From: Rhodeus uyekii
Taxonomy: Eukaryota > Chordata > Actinopteri > Cypriniformes > Acheilognathidae
Reading direction: 5' to 3'
Length of the DNA stretch: 64,000 nucleotides
Assembly: GCA_037043235.1 (NCBI GenBank)
Contig: JAWRVZ010000028.1
Coordinates: 3,517,001 to 3,581,000, forward strand
Both the position numbers and the translations under genes were made by a program. Positions 36,831-64,000 of this stretch are shown here, piece after piece. The notes beneath the pieces are model-generated. The model was not told the DNA's origin. It ran no database searches and was given only the letters and a program-made list of their open reading frames with translations. How positions within the stretch are numbered: position 1 is the stretch's first letter; the number at the start of each line of letters is the position of its first letter.

Positions 36831-37934
36831 CACTCACCTAAAGGATTATTAGGAACACCTGTTCAATTTCTCATTAATACAATTATCTAATCATCCAATC
36901 ACATGGCAGTTGCTTCAATGCATTTAGGGGTTGGTCGTGGTCAAGAAAATCTCCTGAACTCCAAACTGAATGTCAGAATGGGAAAGAAAGGTGATTTAAG
37001 CAATTTGAGCGTGGCATGGCTGTTGGTGCCAGACGGGCCGGTCTGAGTATTTCACAATCTGCTCAGTTACTGGGATTTTCACACACAACCATTTCTAGTG
37101 TTTACAAAGAATGGTGTGAAAAGGGACGAACATCTAGAGGAGAATGGGCCGACTGATTTAAGCTGATAGAAGAGCAACTTTGACTGAAATAACCACTTGT
37201 TACAACACAAGGTATGCAGCAAAGCATTTGTGAAGCCACAACACGTACAACCTTGAGGCGGATGGGCTACAACAGCAGAAGACCCCACCGGGTACCACTC
37301 ATCTCCACTACAAATAGGAAACAGAGGCTACAATTGCCCACAAGCTCACCAAAATTGGACAGTTGAAGACTGGAAAAATGTTGCCTGGTCTGATGAGTCT
37401 CGATTTCTGTTGAGACATTCAGATGGTAGAGTCAGAATTTGGCGTAAACAGAATGAGAACATGGATCCATCATGCCTTGTTACCACTGTGCAAGCTGCTG
37501 GTGGTGGTGTAATGGTGTGGGGGATGTTTTCTTGATTCACGTTAGGCCCCTTAGCGCCAATTGTGCATCATTTAAATGCCACGCCTACCTGAGCATTTTT
37601 TTCTGACCATGTCCATCCATTTATTACCACCATGTACCCATCCTCTGATGGCTACTTCCACCAGGATAATGCACCATGTATAATTAGTCACCAGATCTCA
37701 ACTCAATAGAGCATCTTTGGGATGTGGTGGAACGGGAGTTTCGTGCCCTGGATGTGTATCCCACAAATCTCCATCAACTGCAAGATCCTATCCTATCAAT
37801 ATGGGCAACATTTCTAAAGAATTCTTTAAGCACCTTGTTGAATCAATGGCACGTAGAATTAAGGCAGTTCTGAAGGCGAAAGGGAGTCAAACACAGAATT
37901 AGTATGCTGTTCCTAATAATCCTTTAGGTGAGTG
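36831..37934 (+). mobile_element. Tc1-like DNA transposon, complete ends, dead transposase
   Basis: TA target duplication at both sides. The inverted ends CACTCACCTAAAGGATTATT and AATAATCCTTTAGGTGAGTG match perfectly over about 27 bases. 1104 bp; shorter than a typical 1.6-kb Tc1, as seen in other short-TIR fish Tc1 families. Confidence 0.9.
36978..37902 (+). pseudogene. Tc1-like transposase remnant
   Basis: From ATGGGAAAGAAAGG to the final TAG. The frame is broken by several stops and shifts, but the Tc1 landmarks are readable in pieces: WSDESRFLLRHSDGRVRIWR (first catalytic Asp), VMVWGMFS, FHQDNAP (second Asp) and SPDLNSIEHLWDV (third acidic residue). All three catalytic acids remain while the frame is lost, so the copy decayed by indels rather than by loss of the active site. 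Confidence 0.85.
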
Positions 37935-38851
37935 TATGATGTAATGTATTTTATTTCTTCTAAGATTTTGAGGAGAAACATCTGAGAACTCCAAATTCTT
38001 TTTGGCTTTGAAATGGCAATATTTGAAAGCTTCCTCTGGCCGTTTTTCTTTAGTCACGCTGAATTAAGTCTTGTGCTGGAAGATCCTGAAAGGAACAGAG
38101 AAGCATGGCTTCTGTAGGCTTCCCTGAGGCTGTTTGATCCATCTGGTCACTCATGCATTCGTGTACTTCCCTTCTCCAAGTCTCCATGAGGAAAGCCCAG
38201 AGCAGACTTGCTTTCTGCCAGCCGGGCTCAGATGCTTGAGTCAGAGAACAGCTGCTGCTGATGGCAGGAAAAATAAAAGTGCCGCAGCATAAACGTCCTT
38301 GCTTTTACCTTTGTAGCGCACTTACTTTCAAACCAAATTGCTAATTAATATTGCTAAGGAGAGCATGTACGCCCGTCAAAGACAACATAGTGATGAAATC
38401 AGTGTTTAGAGGACTTTTTTGGTTGTCGTTGACTATTCTTGGATTGTGAAAAGCCTGGGCTTGGTTTTCCTCTTTCCATTCCAGGCTTCTGTAGTATTTA
38501 TGTCCACATGGAAAGAGAGGAATTTGGTAAAGGAACTGGCTTTACAGCAAATAATAGACTTGAAAAACGTGTTATCTCTCAAAATTATCTTTCACAGGTG
38601 CTAATGTAGTAAAGCCAAGCACAAATTGTGCTGTTCTTGCCAAACTCAACAGGTCATCAGCTTCGATGCAAGTTAAGTGCTTGAGCAGCATCTGACATAA
38701 AAAAAATGGGTTCATAAGAGTCATCTATTTATGAATCAAGCTACACTAATTCCACTATAATATATTTGTTTCCCTAAAAAGAACTGGTTTGTAGAAGCGA
38801 GTCACTTGTTTGTGACTCAACAACCACCTTACCAACTAATAATAAGCAGTA

Positions 38852-39911
38852 CAGTAATACCTCGAGATACGAGCATAATCCGTTCCAGGGCGGAGCTCGT
38901 AACTCGAATTGCTCGTATCTAGAATCATATTTTCCCATAAGAAATAATAGTAAACAAATTAATACGTTCCAGATCTGTAACAATGGAGAAAAAAAAAAAC
39001 ATGTTTTTTATTGGTATAGACACACACACACAATTATAGTACATTCGAGTGATATCAAATAAAATATGGTTTTAATTATACGTTTTTACAGACAGTAGCG
39101 GCATGTGCGGAGGAGGGAGGGGGTTAGTTTGCAGTTAGTTGATTCTGTATCGTGCCTTACACGAACACTACATAACTTAAGTAAACTTAAATTAACAACT
39201 GAACTTAGCTTACGTATGTATTTTTTTACTTTTCTATTTTTGGTTTGCTTTTTTCGATTTGTTTTCTTCCCTTTTTTTCACCTGACTACCCACACTTTAA
39301 CTTGGCGCAGACCTTTTAAAAAAACACCTATCGAGGGAGATTTGTTTCTGTCTCCCTTTAAAAATTAGTAAGGCGCGTTTCATCAAAAAGTGCAGAAGCA
39401 CGACCAGTAGACGATTTATCAGGGTGTTTCTTTTCAATGAAATCAGAAATCTTCTGCCACATAGCCATCACTTCCTTAATTTCACTTGTAGAAATGTTTT
39501 CCTCCGGTTCACTGCTGAGCTCTTGCAACACCTGCGTATGTTCATCATCTGCAGCTCGATTAACTCCTCACTCCACAGTTCCTCCTGATGCTCCTTCGTG
39601 CTAAATTACTCAGCGCGGGCACCACGCTCATATTTATCCACAATTTCATGGTTCATTTCCATGGTCATCATGCGTTTCTTCTCCTCACTGCCATCCTTAC
39701 CACTCACTTTCTTAGAACTCATCGCTATTATGAAGAATAATGCACAAAATAGAGAGAAAATCAGCTACTCATGGGCGTCAGCGAAAACATGAAGTAAACG
39801 TGCATCGGCGTCAGTTTGTGTGCTCGTATCTCGAATATTTATCTGCCTGAAGGTTTGCTCGTATCTTGGAATACTCGTATGTAGAGACGCTCGTATCTCA
39901 AGGTATTACTG
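38852..39911 (-). mobile_element. pogo/Tigger-like element with transposase remnants (copy 3)
   Basis: TA-flanked, 1060 bp, starts CAGTAATACCTCGAGATACG and ends CTCGTATCTCAAGGTATTACTG in inverted form. On the - strand, 39725-39590 reads SGKDGSEEKKRMMTMEMNHE and IVDKYERGARA, the N-terminal CENP-B-type helix-turn-helix start. 39566-39365 reads TSEIKEVMAMWQKISDFIEK and DKSSTGRASALFDET, the C-terminal end of Tigger transposases. The DDE core between them is deleted. Confidence 0.85.
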
Positions 39912-40135
39912 TAATTGGGACTTTATTTATGCCTATTTATTTGCCTATGAGGCAAAAGTCATAGTTAATAGTGAAATGTGAGAACTGGACCCTAATCTAA
40001 AGTGATGTCACATTTTCTTGCCCTTATATCCTGGTACACTACCTTTGTATCCCATCACATTGATTTCGGGCTGCAAACATGAATGATGAATATTATTTTT
40101 CCGTAGGACTGAAAAAGCGGTGAAGGAAACCATAC

Positions 40136-41087
40136 CGACATGGGAGATCGATCTTGGGTTTATTATTTAAAAATCTTTTTAATATTTCATGTGATCAAGC
40201 TGTGATTGTAACCTAGTTTAGGATCCAACATACCGCTCTGTTTGCTCACTTTCTCTTAACGGCGAATAAAAACACACACCACAGAACATCTTTCAATCAT
40301 CTTTTAAGCTATTCCAAGAATACACAAATAATTCCAAGACATTAATTTCACTAGTGATAAAAGCAGTTTTAAACCAGTTTGCAATTTATTACACTTTGAC
40401 AATAATGCACCGCATTCAAATCATAGTATCTAAAACAATACACTCATTTCATATTCAAAGGCAATGGTTCAATTCTTTTGATTTATGAATTCAATATCAT
40501 GTAAACAATTCTGGAATGTCAGCATCTTCTTCAATATCTGATGTTTTTTGCATAAGTTTGCAGCTGAATGACAAATTTAGTTCAATGCAAGAAATGCATC
40601 CATTTATTTATACGCTAATCTAATGGTTTTTGCATCAAGGCCGCTCTGATAAGAGTTAAACTGCATTTGCATTGATCTGCAAAAGGGCAAGACATGAATC
40701 TCAAACATCATATGGATGAAATTCTCACTAGAAAGGTCAAATGGTGCGATAAAGACAATGTGTGCATCTTCATTTTCCAGGAATTGCATTAATTTTCTCA
40801 TCTCATGAGTTGTACTTGTATAATCAAAAAGGAAAAAATAGGTTCCAGTATAAAAGATTTGGCAATATAAGTTTTCCCCCCCATAAAAAGAAACCAAATG
40901 TACTGACGACAGAGGAAAATCTACTTCCATTACGGTTCTCTCTGGGTCAGTTGCTGAATGTTGGGAGATGTTTGTTTGGGAGACTGTCTTTCTCTTTGGT
41001 GTTTCAGTCTCTAAATAAAAATCTTAGTGTTTGCAGGGATAAAAGCGAACTTGGGTGGTCCCGTATACCTAAAAGCACCATGGGAGA
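40136..41087 (-). other. probable snx7 3' UTR and downstream flank
   Basis: Follows the snx7 stop. AATAAA-type signals on the - strand lie near 40603 and 40386. The 108-codon ORF at 40604-40930 is inside this stretch and has no family match. Confidence 0.4.
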
Positions 41088-61878
<20,791 letters not shown>

Positions 61879-62059
61879 CTACACAAAATACAAGACATGC
61901 GTCAGGACACGTCAGGGAGCAACAGCACAAGTGTTTACACATTAAGCAAATGACAAGCAACCAGCTTGCAACCAGCAAACGTCAATAGCAATCCATTAAA
62001 ATATAAACTGACAAGGTGTTTTACTCATATCAGATCCAAATTGTATTAGTAACTATAAA

Positions 62060-62335
62060 CTTCACTATTCTTCTCCCACTTCACTGGCCACTTACTGTCA
62101 TGTATTTCAGAAGAAGTGACTGAATTGACGTGTTGTAAATCAGACAGATCAGATTCTCTGAATTGCAGCGCAAACTAACACAGGGGCGCCCGTCGCGCTT
62201 CACAGATCAACAAACATGATCATTATAAAAATTAAGCGACAAAACGTATTCACTTCCACATATCTGAGAATCTGAATATCAGGTAGTTGATAACAGAGTC
62301 AACAAGTTGGTGACTATTTTGAATTTAAATTTTTT
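62060..62335 (-). mobile_element. diverged, inverted partial copy of the piggyBac-like MITE
   Basis: The complement shares GTAAATCAGACAGATCAGAT, GCAGCGCAAAC, TATCAACTACCTGATATTC and GTTGTCGCTTAAT-like words with 58980-59230. The TTAA ends are not found. Confidence 0.7.
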
Positions 62336-63384
62336 TTTAATTGAGATGCATCTATCATACAGGGCTTTTTGCATGTCACGTGACAAGCATGACGCGTCGC
62401 CATGGAAACAATAAGGCGAAAATTCCAAAATTGGGGGGGGGGGCGCGAAATGTTTACCTCTACCTAGGGGGGCGCGAGAGAAAATAATTGAGAAGCACTG
62501 CTTTAGACCAATAGCTGGCACTGACAACATATTGATCTGGTGTGGTCAGTTTTTTTTACCTGGGGGTGAGACTTTGGAAGTTATTTCCAACATTTTGGAA
62601 GTTATAGCACCGTAGAGCAAATGGGTGGAGCTTACGTCTTGCTCCTCCTCACTAAACGTCCAGCGAGGAGGAGCGAATGCAATTTGGTTGGAGCTAGAAT
62701 ATCCAACCACACCATTAGACCATTTGGTGGCACTGTACCTAAACTGTACGGGTACCCTCGGGTCATGGTTGTCATAACACACGTTTGGTCAGAATACGCT
62801 AAAATGTTGCAGAAATAAAGCCTCATGTCAATTTTGGCATGTTATTTGTAGAACTTGTTTTCACGTTAAATGAGAATGGATTGATGAATTCTAGCCTTTA
62901 TGGTTCAAAAGTTCTTAATAATATAAGCATAAATGTGAGTGTAACTTTGGGCAGTTGGTGGCGCTAGAGGGATTGAGTTAATTTCACAACTTCTTACCAT
63001 GTAGTTCTATGGGTTACCATAGATTCAATTGAAAGAAGAACATAAACGGATACAATAGACGCCTACAAGTTCAATTAAACCATCAAAATATGAGGAAACA
63101 CGTTGACCACAACATGTTCAGTTATTAATATTTTGTTGGTTCTCTTTTGCATGTTCTTAACTTTTTTGTACGACAACCTAGCCAAAAGTTTGTCCGCACA
63201 ATCTGGCATATTTCACTTTGTTATCACAAAAAAAAAAAACATTGACTCCAAGCAAAACGACGCAACACATTAACAAAATCTGAATAAGTCTGAATAAATT
63301 TGAATGAGGGGTGAAAATGTCAACTTCCCCAAACTGGGGAAGAAAAAGTGTGTCTTATGCGGCGATAAATACGGTATTCCCTTT
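62336..63384. other. region upstream of the first visible snx7 exon; repeat fragments
   Basis: 62430-62510 has a G-run and GGGGGGCGCGAGAG followed by GAGAAGCACTGC, resembling the end of a DNA transposon. 62940-63010 (GGCAGTTGGTGGCGCTAGAG) also looks dispersed. No snx7 first exon is recognised. Confidence 0.35.
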
Positions 63385-63520
63385 TAAAAATGTAATTCAT
63401 TCCTATGATCAAGTGTCACATGATCCTTCAGAAATCATTCAAATATGCAGATTCACTGCTCAACAAACATTTATTATTAATATTAAATTTGTGCTGGTTT
63501 TGCAATAATAGTTCAACATT
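63385..63520 (-). repeat. dispersed AT-rich MITE-like repeat, reverse copy
   Basis: GTGTCACATGATCCTTCAGA, then GATTCACTGCTCAACAAACA, the reverse complement of the family signature. Confidence 0.65.
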
Positions 63521-64000
63521 TTAAAATTTAAGTATGCAATAAAAACTCAATGCATTTAGATATTGTTTTCTACCACAGAACCCCCATATGATGCCATTTA
63601 AACGCTTTAAACCTGCTTTGAGAGATGTGTTTGCGATTTTTATCACAGTGAGAGACTCTATCTTTTCCTGGTCCAAACACTGACGCATGCAAATCCTTCT
63701 CGTTTAGCCACAACTGCTGGGAAAGAAGCCCGTGTGTCTGTTTCCTTTCATAACAAACTGGCCCGTAGTCAGCACAAACCGCTCTGCTGCTTTACACTAC
63801 ACACACCTCACTTCCATTCATAACCATTCACTGCTAATGCGAACTACAACACCACCCAAACACTCACACTCCAAAAGAAGCTTTGTCAAGAATAACTTTG
63901 ATGTCGGACCGTCAAAAACTACAGTATTGGGGAAAGTTACTTTGAAAAGTAATGCATTATAATATTTCATTACGCCCTTATAAAGTAACTAATTGTTTGA

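Noticed and set aside
40604..40930. 108-codon - strand ORF downstream of snx7
   Set aside because: Lies in the probable snx7 3' UTR; no family match and AT-rich.

Overview
The window looks like a teleost nuclear genome, most likely a cyprinid. It is AT-rich, its genes are split by long introns, and it is packed with fish-type repeats: Tc1-like elements, a SINE3 with a 5S-rRNA-derived head, tRNA-derived SINEs, many MITEs, and pogo/Tigger-like elements whose ends begin CAGTAATACCTCG. There are no bacterial-style operons, CRISPR arrays or functional RNA genes. Species cannot be fixed from the sequence alone.

Two genes are clear. The 3' half of plppr5 (phospholipid phosphatase-related protein 5, a catalytically degenerate membrane protein of the LPP fold) runs on the + strand, with coding exons at 4870-5120, 11690-11866, 17989-18123 and 18300-18422; its 5' exons lie before the window. 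snx7 (sorting nexin 7, a PX-BAR endosomal protein) runs on the - strand, with nine coding exons from 61878 down to 41088; its first exon lies beyond the right edge. The two genes converge, as SNX7 and PLPPR5 do on human chromosome 1p21.

Between their 3' ends (18.4-41.1 kb) I assembled a third, unrecognised gene on the - strand from open frames with phase-compatible splice sites: 36392-36307, 34633-34569, 30957-30107 (283 open codons) and 26180-26031, about 383 residues. No family was recognised. A separate Lys/Arg-rich candidate terminal exon sits at 22566-22704 (-).

The rest is introns and repeats. Notable items are seven CAG...CTG, TA-flanked pogo/Tigger-like elements (two keep both ends of a Tigger transposase but have lost the middle), two Tc1-like elements with dead transposases, a Helitron/Helentron-like composite with two 3' ends (52970-56693), a near-perfect 170-bp palindrome inside an element that splits a SINE3 (28.0-29.4 kb), a piggyBac-like TTAA MITE with a second inverted copy in another snx7 intron, nested MITEs at 13.7-14.2 and 43.6-44.3 kb, a 39-bp minisatellite at 47.15-47.8 kb, a 211-bp (CA)n array attached to a hairpin, and a 670-bp tetranucleotide array.
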